Under the pieces are notes generated by a model, which worked only from the letters and a program-made list of their open reading frames with translations, was not told the origin of the DNA and searched no databases. A DNA stretch of 64,000 nt from Terriglobia bacterium (GTDB lineage: Bacteria; Acidobacteriota; Terriglobia; Terriglobales; Acidobacteriaceae): contig JAIQGE010000001.1 in NCBI GenBank assembly GCA_020072815.1, positions 1-64,000 on the forward strand. The letters run 5' to 3'. Every line of letters begins with the position of its first letter. Positions within the stretch are counted from its first letter, which is position 1. The position numbers and the translations under genes are program-made. Shown here piece after piece: positions 16,206 to 24,769 of the stretch.

Positions 16206-18152
16206 ATGTCGCAGGAAGAAGAAGTCTTAGGCAAAGCGTATGACAGCCGGTTGATGAAGCGGCTGCTGAAATACTTGCGCCCATATTGGTGGCAGACCAT
16301 AGTTGCGCTGGCGTCGATCTTGCTGAAGGTGGTCCTGGGGCCGGACGTGATTGGCCCTTTCCTGACGGCCACCGCCGTAGACAAGTACCTGACCTTCGCC
16401 CGCGGCACGCACCACAACTTTCTCGACCGCTGGCTCAATCCCAGCCCGCTGATCGGCGTGGGCCAGATCGCGCTGATCTATCTGGCTTCCCTGCTGTTCA
16501 ACTTTGTGCTGGAGTTCGTCCAAACCTACCTGATGCAGTGGACGGGACAGAAAGTCATGTTTGACCTGCGCCGCGAGATCTTCCGCCACTTGCAGCAGAT
16601 GCACGTCGGCTTCTATGACAAGAATCCCGTCGGCCGGCTGGTGACGCGCGTCACCACCGACGTGGACGCCCTGAATGAAATGTTCACCGCCGGCGTGGTT
16701 TCTATTTTTGAAGACGTCTTCATCCTGGGCGGCATCGTGTTTGTCATGCTGCGGATGAACTGGTGGCTGGCGCTGATCACCTTTGCCGTTTTGCCGGTGA
16801 TTTTCTGGGTGACCATGATCTTCCGCAATTCGGTGCGCGAATCCTACCGGAGGATTCGCACCGCCATCGCGCGCATCAACGCCTACCTGCAGGAGCACGT
16901 GACCGGCATGGTGGTGTTGCAGCTTTTCAATCGCGAGAAGCGCGCGTACAACAAGTTCTCTGAGGTCAACGCCCAGCACATGGAGGCGTTCAAGGACGCC
17001 ATCTTCGCGTACGCCCTCTATTACCCGGTGGTGGAAGTTCTCTCGGTGATCGCGATTGCCTGCGTGCTTTGGTTCGGCGGGCTGAAGGTGTTGGTTGGCA
17101 TGGTCACTCTGGGCACGGTGACGGCCTTCATGCAATACGCGCAGCGCTTCTTCCGGCCCATTCAGGACCTGAGCGAAAAGTACAACATCCTGCAGTCGGC
17201 CATGGCCTCAGCCGAGCGCGTGTTCCGCCTGCTGGATACGCCGGTGGACATTGTTTCTCCGGCGGACCCGGTGCAGGTGGAAGGCCCCGGCAAGATCGAG
17301 TTCGATCACGTCTGGTTCGCGTACCGCAAGCTGGCTGACATAGAGAAGGAAGATATCTCCGAAACGCCGTCGGCCGCGGAGAACCACGGCCACGCGTCCG
17401 CGCCAAGCAACGCCGATGGCTCCGGCTACGATTGGATCCTGCGCGACGTTTCCTTCACCATTGAGCCGGGCGAGAGCGTGGCTATCGTCGGCCATACCGG
17501 AGCGGGCAAAACCACCATCATCTCCCTGCTGATGCGCTTCTATGATATTCAAAAGGGCGCCATCCGCATTGACGGCGTGGACATCCGCCGCATGGACCTG
17601 ACCGCTCTGCGGCGGCGCTTTGGCGTGGTGCTGCAGGACCCGTTCCTGTTCAGCGGGACCATTGAAGGCAACATCCGCCTGGGCTCCAGTTGGATTCCCG
17701 ACGAGCAAGTAGAATCCGCCGCGGAGAACGTGAACGTGGCCGACTTTATCCGCACTCTGCCGCAGGGTTTCAAGGAGCCGGTTCTGGAACGCGGCAGCAC
17801 GCTCAGCACCGGGCAGAAACAGCTGATCTCGTTTGCCCGCGCCCTGGCGCACGATCCGAAAATCCTGGTCCTGGACGAAGCCACCTCCAGCGTGGACACG
17901 GAAACCGAGCTGCGCGTGCGCGACGCGCTCACCCGCATGGTGGAAGGCCGAACGTCGGTGATCATCGCGCACCGGCTTTCGACCATCCAGCGCGCGGACA
18001 AGATCATCGTGATGCACAAAGGCCAGGTACGCGAAATCGGCAGCCACCAGCAACTGCTCACCCAGCGCGGCATCTATTGGAAGCTCTACCAACTGCAATA
18101 TAAAGACCAGGAACTGGGCGTGCCGGAGACACGGGTGGGAGCGAACGACTGA
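16206..18152 (+). CDS. ABC exporter half-transporter (MsbA/MdlB-like)
   Basis: An N-terminal six-helix ABC exporter domain (about residues 25-330) is followed by an ATP-binding domain: Walker A GHTGAGKTT, Q-loop VLQDPFLF, signature STGQKQL (in place of LSGGQ), Walker B ILVLDEATSS, and H-loop IIAHRLSTI. The 648-residue length fits MsbA/MdlB-type homodimers or heterodimers. An acidic insert (about residues 385-405) lies between the domains. The unusual LSTGQ signature is found in heterodimeric exporters. The substrate cannot be told; lipid or drug export is typical. Confidence 0.9.
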   Translation: MSQEEEVLGKAYDSRLMKRLLKYLRPYWWQTIVALASILLKVVLGPDVIGPFLTATAVDKYLTFARGTHHNFLDRWLNPSPLIGVGQIALIYLASLLFNFVLEFVQTYLMQWTGQKVMFDLRREIFRHLQQMHVGFYDKNPVGRLVTRVTTDVDALNEMFTAGVVSIFEDVFILGGIVFVMLRMNWWLALITFAVLPVIFWVTMIFRNSVRESYRRIRTAIARINAYLQEHVTGMVVLQLFNREKRAYNKFSEVNAQHMEAFKDAIFAYALYYPVVEVLSVIAIACVLWFGGLKVLVGMVTLGTVTAFMQYAQRFFRPIQDLSEKYNILQSAMASAERVFRLLDTPVDIVSPADPVQVEGPGKIEFDHVWFAYRKLADIEKEDISETPSAAENHGHASAPSNADGSGYDWILRDVSFTIEPGESVAIVGHTGAGKTTIISLLMRFYDIQKGAIRIDGVDIRRMDLTALRRRFGVVLQDPFLFSGTIEGNIRLGSSWIPDEQVESAAENVNVADFIRTLPQGFKEPVLERGSTLSTGQKQLISFARALAHDPKILVLDEATSSVDTETELRVRDALTRMVEGRTSVIIAHRLSTIQRADKIIVMHKGQVREIGSHQQLLTQRGIYWKLYQLQYKDQELGVPETRVGAND

Positions 18153-18322
18153 GGGGAATCGCCGTCATCGCGCGTGATCGCCGTGATCGGAAGTCGGCCA
18201 AGATTCCTCATACCGCCCGGAATTCTGAAAAAACAGCCCATAAGCCGCTTGACACCATGGTTTGAAACCGGTACACCTTTCCACAGACCCCGGGAGATCA
18301 GCGCTTCAGGAGAATGCCCGTG

Positions 18323-19345
18323 ATGCTTCGACGGTGGTTTCTTTACCTGCTGCTTGCTCTGGCAATCGTATGCGCGCAAGCGCGCACGGCGGCAGCCCAA
18401 ACCAAAAAGCAAACCCAGAAGAAAACTCAAGAGACACACTACGTGGCCCGCTGGGACGCACAACAGAGCGGCGTTACGGACAATCTGTGCTCGGTTTTCT
18501 TTCTCAATCCGCAAACCGGCTGGGCCGCGGGCGAGCACAACACCGTCCTGAAGACCACGGACGGCGGCACAACCTGGAAACGGATGACGGACCGCAATGA
18601 CAGCACGCGTTGCGTCGAGATCGTATTTTCTGACGCCAACAAAGGATGGCTGAACACCGGCGAGGTGCTCCTGTACACCTCCGACGGCGGCGATACCTGG
18701 CAGCCCGCTGCGGGGATCGGGAAATCCGGCGGCTTCGGCGCCGGGTGCCTGGTAGGTTCCGCGCGCTATCAACTGCACACGCCCAACATGGGGGTGGGGG
18801 TTTTCCGCAGCGATGACGGCGGACGCACGTGGACCCCGTTGCCGGGCAAACTGGAACGCAACAGCTATCGCGCCATCTCCTTTTCTGATGCGCAGCATGG
18901 CTGGCTGCTGGCGCAGCCGAGTACCATTTCAATGACCACAGACGGAGGGCGGACGTGGTCGGACGTCGAGCAGAAAATTTCCCAGCGCACGGTGAAGGTC
19001 AAGTTCGTTAATGCAACTGCGGGCTGGGCCTTCGGCCCGGACGGAACCACCATGCTGGGCAGCACCGATGGCGGCAAGACCTGGACCAGCCAATACACCG
19101 GCCTGAAGTCCTACGATGCTCTTGGCGATCTGGATTTTCGCGATGCGCAAAACGGATTCGTGCTTTCCGGCAACGGCCAGGTCATCGCCACCACTGACGG
19201 CGGCAAGCACTGGCGCCAGATCGGCAAGCTGGTGCTGGGGATTCGCGGGCTTTCCTTCCCTGATCCCAGCCATGGCTGGGTCGTCGGCGACAAAGGGTAT
19301 ATCCGGTACTATCACCTGGTGAAAGTCGAAGGAGCCTCCAAGTAG
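18323..19345 (+). CDS. Secreted YCF48/BNR-repeat beta-propeller protein
   Basis: A signal peptide (MLRRWFLYLLLALAIVCAQA) precedes repeated blades with Asp-box/BNR motifs: TTDGGTTW, TSDGGDTW, SDDGGRTW, TTDGGRTW, STDGGKTW and TTDGGKHW. It therefore resembles YCF48/HCF136-type propellers. ATG 18323 is preferred because AGGAG at 18308-18312 is too close to the ATG at 18314. It is probably periplasmic or cell-surface. Such proteins are often called photosystem II assembly factor-like, but no photosystem is implied here. Function unknown. Confidence 0.82.
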   Translation: MLRRWFLYLLLALAIVCAQARTAAAQTKKQTQKKTQETHYVARWDAQQSGVTDNLCSVFFLNPQTGWAAGEHNTVLKTTDGGTTWKRMTDRNDSTRCVEIVFSDANKGWLNTGEVLLYTSDGGDTWQPAAGIGKSGGFGAGCLVGSARYQLHTPNMGVGVFRSDDGGRTWTPLPGKLERNSYRAISFSDAQHGWLLAQPSTISMTTDGGRTWSDVEQKISQRTVKVKFVNATAGWAFGPDGTTMLGSTDGGKTWTSQYTGLKSYDALGDLDFRDAQNGFVLSGNGQVIATTDGGKHWRQIGKLVLGIRGLSFPDPSHGWVVGDKGYIRYYHLVKVEGASK

Positions 19346-19438
19346 ACAGATTCTGTTGACACAGCTATTCATCCCGAATCGGAGTGAGGGAGCCCTATCG
19401 TCATCTAAAGTGATCGGCGCGTGGAAAGGAGTCGGCCC

Positions 19439-19660
19439 ATGATGAAACGGATATTCGTCGCAACCGGAGTTTTTGGATTGGGTATTTTCCTGCTTCTCCT
19501 GCCGACCCTAGTGCGCTTGGTCCGGGCAATGCGCAACAGCCAAGTGGACGGCATAGGCGTTGATGTTGGCGCTTTGGCAGGCCGATGGACGCTCCTGGCT
19601 ACGCTGGGCCTTCTCGGCGTCATATCCTACTGGCTTTCTGGAAGACTGGGCAAAGCCTGA
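19439..19660 (+). CDS. Small two-helix membrane protein
   Basis: The ATG at 19439 follows AAAGGAG by about 9 nt. The 73-residue product has two predicted membrane helices (RIFVATGVFGLGIFLLLLP and a second around WTLLATLGLLGVISYWLSG) separated by a short polar loop. I do not recognise the family. It stands alone between the propeller gene and a palindromic repeat. Confidence 0.6.
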   Translation: MMKRIFVATGVFGLGIFLLLLPTLVRLVRAMRNSQVDGIGVDVGALAGRWTLLATLGLLGVISYWLSGRLGKA

Positions 19661-19663
19661 AAA

Positions 19664-19762
19664 ATCGCACAGGCAAGAGTGCCTGTGCCACACGATTCTT
19701 CCCCGCAGGCGAGGGCGCCTGCGCTCCACGAGGTATTGAGGCGACCCCGCTCCACCGGGGAT
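19664..19762. repeat. Palindromic REP-like intergenic repeat
   Basis: Two hairpins lie in tandem: GCACAGGCAAGAGTGCCTGTGC and GCAGGCGAGGGCGCCTGC, followed by a GC-rich inverted segment around CCCCGCTCCACCGGGG. The first hairpin with its GCCACACGA flank recurs in related form at about 46600-46630. It looks like a mobile palindromic repeat rather than a simple terminator, since no T-run follows. Confidence 0.6.
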
Positions 19763-19883
19763 CGAAGATCTTCGCCCTAGGCCAACAACGCGTCGCAACT
19801 CCAGCGTTCCCCATCCGCGTCTTAAGTCCTTAGTTTTTCCAGTGCCAGTGACAGAAATATGACACGGATGTGATATTCGTCAC

Positions 19884-19912
19884 TTGATCGGGCGTCCCTG
19901 TCACGCTAGAAT
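19884..19912 (+). promoter_or_regulatory. Sigma-70-type promoter for the beta-barrel/cytochrome pair
   Basis: TTGATC (19884-19889) and TAGAAT (19907-19912) are separated by exactly 17 nt. Transcription would start near 19919, about 13 nt before the ATG at 19932, which excludes any earlier start codon. Confidence 0.7.
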
Positions 19913-19931
19913 TCCATACTTGGTATTGAAA

Positions 19932-20849
19932 ATGAAATTCAATTTCAATTTCAACATGCCTGGCCGGAATGGCGGTTTCCCCGTGTTTTTCGCGAAATCC
20001 AAGCGTGCCGCGATCCTGGCTGGCCTGCTGGCGCTGGTCCTGTTCCCTGCCGCCTCCGGCGCCCAAGACAGCTACTTCATCACCTACACCCACCACATGG
20101 AGGAGCCGGGCAGCCTGGAGTTCGCTACCAAGACGGTGAGCGGTTTCCCCCGCGCCGGCAATTCGTTCTTCGCTAACGCGTTTGAGCTGGAATACGGCAC
20201 AACCGCGTGGTGGACCACCGAGTTGTACCTGGACGGCCAGAGCACGTCCAACGAAAGCACCGTCTTCACCGGCTGGCGGCTGGAGAACCGCTTCCGTCCG
20301 CTGCTGCGCGAGCACTGGATCAACCCAGTGCTGTACTTCGAGTTTGAAGACCTCAACGGCGCCGACAAAGCTTTGCTGGAGATTGTCGGACATGACGGCG
20401 TGACTGACGCCCTGGAGCGAAACGACCGCTCCGAGAAGAAACGCGAAGCCGAACTGAAGCTGATTCTCTCCAGCAACTTCAAGGGCTGGAACCTGGCGGA
20501 GAATTTCATCGCCGAAAAAAACCTGAAGAACGATCCTTGGGAGTTCGGCTATGCCATCGGGGTGAGCCGCCCGCTGGCGCTGCTGGCCCGCCCCGACAAT
20601 TGCCGTTTGTGCCGCGAGAACTTTACCGTGGGCGCGGAACTCTATGGCGGACTGGGCGACCGCTACAGCTTCGGCTTCGCTCATACGTCGCACTACCTGG
20701 CACCGACCATGTCCTTCCGCATGCCCAACGGCCCGACGTTCACGATATCCCCCGCAGCGGGCCTGAACCACAACAGCCACGGCCTGCTGCTGCGCTTTGG
20801 CGTGTCGTATGAAATTGACCAGTTTGTGTCCCGATTGCGGAAAAAGTAG
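19932..20849 (+). CDS. Predicted outer-membrane beta-barrel protein
   Basis: A signal peptide (AILAGLLALVLFPAASGAQ) precedes alternating beta-strand sequence such as NAFELEYGTTAWWTTELYLD and FTVGAELYGGLGDRYSFGFA. This suggests a beta-barrel of about 270 mature residues. No family is recognised. The start is ATG 19932 or ATG 19956; neither has a ribosome-binding site, and the leader would be about 13 nt for the first. CRLC in the C-terminal third is the only cysteine pair. A c-type cytochrome gene follows 10 bases later, so the two may act together in outer-membrane electron transfer or metal handling, which is inference. Confidence 0.65.
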   Translation: MKFNFNFNMPGRNGGFPVFFAKSKRAAILAGLLALVLFPAASGAQDSYFITYTHHMEEPGSLEFATKTVSGFPRAGNSFFANAFELEYGTTAWWTTELYLDGQSTSNESTVFTGWRLENRFRPLLREHWINPVLYFEFEDLNGADKALLEIVGHDGVTDALERNDRSEKKREAELKLILSSNFKGWNLAENFIAEKNLKNDPWEFGYAIGVSRPLALLARPDNCRLCRENFTVGAELYGGLGDRYSFGFAHTSHYLAPTMSFRMPNGPTFTISPAAGLNHNSHGLLLRFGVSYEIDQFVSRLRKK

Positions 20850-20859
20850 GGGAGGCATC

Positions 20860-21255
20860 ATGGCGCGCGGAAAACTCTATCTTGTACTGGCGTGGCTGCT
20901 CGTCGCATTGAGCGCGCTTTGCGCTGCTTCGTCCGGTGACGGCCTGTGGATGATCAGAGTTCCGGACAAAGCCCGAGTGAAACAGAATCCTTTCGCGGGT
21001 GACGCGCGGGCTGTCGCCGCGGGAGCAAAACTCTTTGGCCAAAATTGCGCTGGATGCCACGGGCCGGATGCCAATGGACAATACGATCATCCCAGCCTGC
21101 GAACGGAGCGCATCCGCGCGGCCACTCCGGGCGAGCTGCAGTGGATACTGACGAACGGCAGCATGCGCAACGGCATGCCGTCTTGGTCGCGCCTGCCGGA
21201 GCAGCAGCGGTGGCAGATCATTGCGTATCTGAAAAGCTTGCCGTCGAAGAATTGA
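20860..21255 (+). CDS. Monohaem c-type cytochrome, exported
   Basis: GGAGG lies 6 nt before ATG 20860. The 131-residue product has a signal anchor (KLYLVLAWLLVALSALCAAS), one haem-binding motif CAGCH, and a distal Met candidate in SMRNGMPSW, so it is a class I cytochrome c. It is co-transcribed with the predicted beta-barrel gene. The exact redox partner is unknown. Confidence 0.85.
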   Translation: MARGKLYLVLAWLLVALSALCAASSGDGLWMIRVPDKARVKQNPFAGDARAVAAGAKLFGQNCAGCHGPDANGQYDHPSLRTERIRAATPGELQWILTNGSMRNGMPSWSRLPEQQRWQIIAYLKSLPSKN

Positions 21256-21282
21256 CCGCAAAGGGCGCAAAGGAACGCAAAG
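21250..21282. repeat. GCAAAGG-type interspersed repeat
   Basis: ACCGCAAAGGGCGCAAAGGA followed by ACGCAAAGG starts at the cytochrome stop codon. The inverted form occurs at 21376-21405 and again at 50503-50532. It is a degenerate 8-9-mer repeat typical of these intergenic spaces. Confidence 0.65.
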
Positions 21283-21402
21283 GGGCTTTGTTCTCGGTTG
21301 ATGGCGCTTTGCTGGCCGACCCTGAGTTTGCGTGGTTTGATTTACATCAATCGCCGCGGATCCCCAGGCCGTTGCGTCCTTCGCGTCCTTTGCGGTCAAA
21401 AA

Positions 21403-23385
21403 CTATTTCTTTTCCCGCGTAAACGGCGTCTCCAGATATTTTCGCGCTTCGTCCAGCGCGCCCTGGAAATTGTCACCGGTCTGGATGGCCAGCCGGTACT
21501 CGTTCACGGCGCGGTCGCGCTGCTGCGTGGTATCAAAGATCTTGCCCAGTTGCACGTGGCTCCAGACCTCGGTCCAGCGGGGTTCGCCATCGCCCTGGAT
21601 GGACTCGCGATATTCGTTGGCAGCGGACTGGTAGTTGCGCTGCAGGTAAAAAACATCGGCAATGCGGTAATGCGCCAGCGAGCTGTTGCGGTTGGCTTCC
21701 AGCGCCTTGTTGAATTCTCCCAGGGCCTCCGCCAGGCTGCCCTGGGCGGTGAGTTCCTGGCCGCGGCGGATGGCGATCCGCACTTTCAGGTCTGACGAAT
21801 TTTTGAGCACAAAGTTGTTGGGGTCCAGGGTCAGGCGGCGCGGCTTGCCAAAGGTCTCCACGGAAAACGGCGACTCCGTCCCGACGACTTCAATGCGCTT
21901 CATTTCCGTCTGGCCGTCGGTGTCAATCTTCAGTTCCACCGGCATGCGGAACAAGTCCAGGTCCTGGGTGACTTCGCCCACCACGCGGAAGCCTTTCTTG
22001 ATGCGGTAGACGACGTAATGCATCTTGAATTCGGGCGCGCCGGTGCCGTCCACCCACTGGCTGAAAAATGCGGTCAGCTTCTGGCCGGCGTTGTTTTCCG
22101 CGATGGCTTGCAGGTCAGCGACGCTGGCTGATTTCCACGCGAACTTGGCCAGGAATTCCTTCATGGTCTTGTCAAACGGACCTTCGCCGATTACCCAGCG
22201 CAGCATGTGGAAGATCATGCCGCCTTTGTCGGTGGCCAGGGCCTGGAACTGGGGCGAATACGTGTCCAGCCGGCTGATGCTGCTCAACGGCATGGTGTCA
22301 TAGGCCAGAGCGCCCACAGCCATGTCGCGCGTGGCGTCTTCAAAGGCGGTGGCGCCGGCGGCGTTCTGCACGTAACGCATTTCAGAAGCGCGCGCGCCGC
22401 CGTCCATGAGCCACCAGTCGTCCTTGGAAGCCGGACTCACGGTTGCGCCCCACCACAGATGGGCAATGGCGTTGGCCAGCAGGCGGTAGTTGGTCTTCTC
22501 GCCAATGTCACGCGTGGCGATGGCGGCAATCTCCGGCGCCCAGGCCGTGGGGACGGTATCGTCGGGCAGCTCAACCACCTTCAGCATGGGCGTGGAAGCC
22601 GACCCGTAAATGCTGGAGAAATATTCAAATTCCTTGGCTGCCGTGTCCGCGTACGCGGGAGCAAAGTCTTTCTTGGCGTCGCGGAAATAGATGTGCACGG
22701 CGCCGCCGCTGAACACGTTGTCGTTAAACGGTCCGGCAATGATAGTCCCGGGGAAGCTGGGTTTCTGCCAGCTAAAGGAAGACACGGTCTTGCCCGTCGG
22801 CGCGGGCCGCGCCGCCGCCGTGGAGCCGCTGCCTACAACCACGGTCCCGCTGGGAGCGATGATGTTGATCGCCGAGGTAAAGCGGTCAATGCCGAAGTTG
22901 GCCACCGGAAACCACCTTCCAGCGTAGAGCAGATAAGTCATGTCGCTGTCTATGTACGCCAGCTTCAGCCCTTCCACCGGACTGTCATCGGCGCCGGCCA
23001 GCGCGCCTTCGTAATCAAATGTCAGAGTCATCGTGGTGCCCTTGGGCACCAGAGTTGGAAACGCGACGCGGATGGCGTTGTCCTGGCTGACACGCTCGGC
23101 GGTAAGAGCACGGCCGGAGGCGTCGGTCACTTTGCTGACGTGCAGGGCGTTATGCAGCTCAAAACTGGCGAAATTGAGGTCTTCCACCGTGACAAAACGG
23201 ACCTTGGCGCGCGCGGCCAGATGATGGGTCTTGGGGACGATCTCCGCGTCAATTACGTAGTCCTCCACCCGGAGGCGGGCTTTGTCCGCGGCCAAGGCTG
23301 GCAGCGCCAGGGCGGGAAGCAGGAAGCACAGCACGAGGGCAGAGAGCAGATACGCACGTCGCAAGGGTCGCCGCGCAAGTTGCAT
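21403..23385 (-). CDS. M1 peptidase-like protein lacking the zinc site, with TPR tail
   Basis: A signal peptide is followed by an M1 aminopeptidase-type N-terminal beta domain (about residues 35-230) and the catalytic-domain fold. In the metal site, HExxH is replaced by N305-A-I-A-H309 within NAIAHLWWGATVSP. The third ligand region, WLNEG in active enzymes, is WLMDGG here. The GAMEN substrate motif is also absent (TAWAPEIAAIATRD instead). A TPR-like C-terminus (about residues 560-655) follows. It is probably a secreted, catalytically dead pseudopeptidase used for binding. The frame is intact and long, so it is not simple decay. Confidence 0.8.
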   Translation of the reverse strand: MQLARRPLRRAYLLSALVLCFLLPALALPALAADKARLRVEDYVIDAEIVPKTHHLAARAKVRFVTVEDLNFASFELHNALHVSKVTDASGRALTAERVSQDNAIRVAFPTLVPKGTTMTLTFDYEGALAGADDSPVEGLKLAYIDSDMTYLLYAGRWFPVANFGIDRFTSAINIIAPSGTVVVGSGSTAAARPAPTGKTVSSFSWQKPSFPGTIIAGPFNDNVFSGGAVHIYFRDAKKDFAPAYADTAAKEFEYFSSIYGSASTPMLKVVELPDDTVPTAWAPEIAAIATRDIGEKTNYRLLANAIAHLWWGATVSPASKDDWWLMDGGARASEMRYVQNAAGATAFEDATRDMAVGALAYDTMPLSSISRLDTYSPQFQALATDKGGMIFHMLRWVIGEGPFDKTMKEFLAKFAWKSASVADLQAIAENNAGQKLTAFFSQWVDGTGAPEFKMHYVVYRIKKGFRVVGEVTQDLDLFRMPVELKIDTDGQTEMKRIEVVGTESPFSVETFGKPRRLTLDPNNFVLKNSSDLKVRIAIRRGQELTAQGSLAEALGEFNKALEANRNSSLAHYRIADVFYLQRNYQSAANEYRESIQGDGEPRWTEVWSHVQLGKIFDTTQQRDRAVNEYRLAIQTGDNFQGALDEARKYLETPFTREKK

Positions 23386-23462
23386 TTGGGTTATCTCCAG
23401 AGCTGCTGGGGTTTCAAGGCGATTAGATGTAAATTGTTACAAAAAAGCTGCTTTTGTACCAC

Positions 23463-24683
23463 TCAGGGAGTTTTCCCCGCGTTCAGAGCGGCCAGAATCT
23501 CCCGCGCCGCGCGCTGGACTGGGGCTTCCGCGCCAGGCCGCTGGCGCAGCGGGTCTTCTGTCAGGTGACCTTCCATCAGGCGTTCCTGGACTTCTTTCAG
23601 GTCGTTCTGCATCTGGCGGCGGGCGGGCGAATCGGGCAGGATGGCGTTGAGTTCGCGCAGCACGCTCTTGGGGGTGAATCCGCGCTGGATCAACTCGGGG
23701 ACGATCTTTCGTCCGGCGATCAGGTTGGGCATGGCGAAGGTGTCCAGGCGGACCAGGCGGCGGCCCAGAATCCATGTGAGCGGCGCCAGCCGGTACACCA
23801 CCACAAACGGCGTCCCGGACAGCGCGGCTTCCACCGTGGCGGTTCCGCTGGCGACCACCGACGCGCGCGCCAGCATCATCGAAACGCGGGCGTTCTCCGT
23901 CAGCTTGATGTCTGCGACATGCGTCGCCGACGCGGCCAGCTGCTCGCGCATCCAGTCCTTGCTCAGGGTGGAAGCCACGGGCAAGAGGTATTCGTAATCT
24001 GTACCCTGTTTTCGCAACAGCTCTTTTCTTAGCAGGTCGTTTCTCAGCAAGTCTATGGCGCCAAGAATAGTAGGCAAGTTCAGCCGGACTTCTTTGCGCC
24101 GGCTGCCGGGCAGCAGCGCGATCCATTCCTTCGCTGGATCAAGACCGTATTGCGCGGCAAACGCCGGGCGGGAAACTTGCGGCACGGGAGCAGCGGCGAG
24201 CGGATGTCCGACGTACGAAACTTCCACGCCGTGTCGGCGGTAGAACTCCTGTTCGAAGGGAAAGATCACGATCATCTTGCGGACGTACTTCTGGATCTGC
24301 TTGACCCGGCCCGTGCGCCAAGCCCAGATCTGCGGGCTTACAAAATAAAAGACGGGAATACCCAGGCGATGCAGTTCGCGCGCCAGGCGCAGGTTGAAAT
24401 CCGGAAAATCAATGAGCACAGCGGCGTCAGGCTTGCGCCGCGCGGCTTCGGCGACAAGGTGTTTGAAGCGCCGGCGGATGGCCGGCAGATGCTTGACCAC
24501 TTCGACCAGTCCGACCACCGCCACTTCATTGGCGTTGACCAGCAGTTCGCAACCCGCCGCCTGCATTCGCTCGCCGCCCATGCCAAAGAAGCCTGCTTCC
24601 GGCGCGAGCCGGCGCAGCGCGTCAATCATCTGCGCGCCGTAGGTGTCACCGGAAGCTTCACCGGCGGAGAGAAGGATCTGCAT
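23463..24683 (-). CDS. lpxB: Lipid-A-disaccharide synthase
   Basis: LpxB joins UDP-2,3-diacylglucosamine to lipid X on the inner face of the cytoplasmic membrane, making the lipid A disaccharide. The sequence shows the family start MQILLSAGEASGDTYGA, then GFFGMGGERMQAAG, FPDFNLRLAR, YFVSPQIWAWR and YVGHPLA, with GTATVEAALSGTPFVVVYR in the sugar-nucleotide-binding C-terminal half. The 406-residue length is slightly above the usual 380-390. Its presence shows an LPS-type outer membrane. Confidence 0.96.
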   Translation of the reverse strand: MQILLSAGEASGDTYGAQMIDALRRLAPEAGFFGMGGERMQAAGCELLVNANEVAVVGLVEVVKHLPAIRRRFKHLVAEAARRKPDAAVLIDFPDFNLRLARELHRLGIPVFYFVSPQIWAWRTGRVKQIQKYVRKMIVIFPFEQEFYRRHGVEVSYVGHPLAAAPVPQVSRPAFAAQYGLDPAKEWIALLPGSRRKEVRLNLPTILGAIDLLRNDLLRKELLRKQGTDYEYLLPVASTLSKDWMREQLAASATHVADIKLTENARVSMMLARASVVASGTATVEAALSGTPFVVVYRLAPLTWILGRRLVRLDTFAMPNLIAGRKIVPELIQRGFTPKSVLRELNAILPDSPARRQMQNDLKEVQERLMEGHLTEDPLRQRPGAEAPVQRAAREILAALNAGKTP

Positions 24684-24769
24684 GGCAGGAATGATTCTAC
24701 ATTTGCTTCGCTAAGCAACCACGCGAAGAGTGCTTCACGGCAATCGTCCGGAACGCAGGTACGGCGGGG

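Noticed and set aside
22207-23568. Plus-strand 453-codon open frame
   Set aside because: It is antisense to the M1-like gene; no motif or ribosome-binding site.
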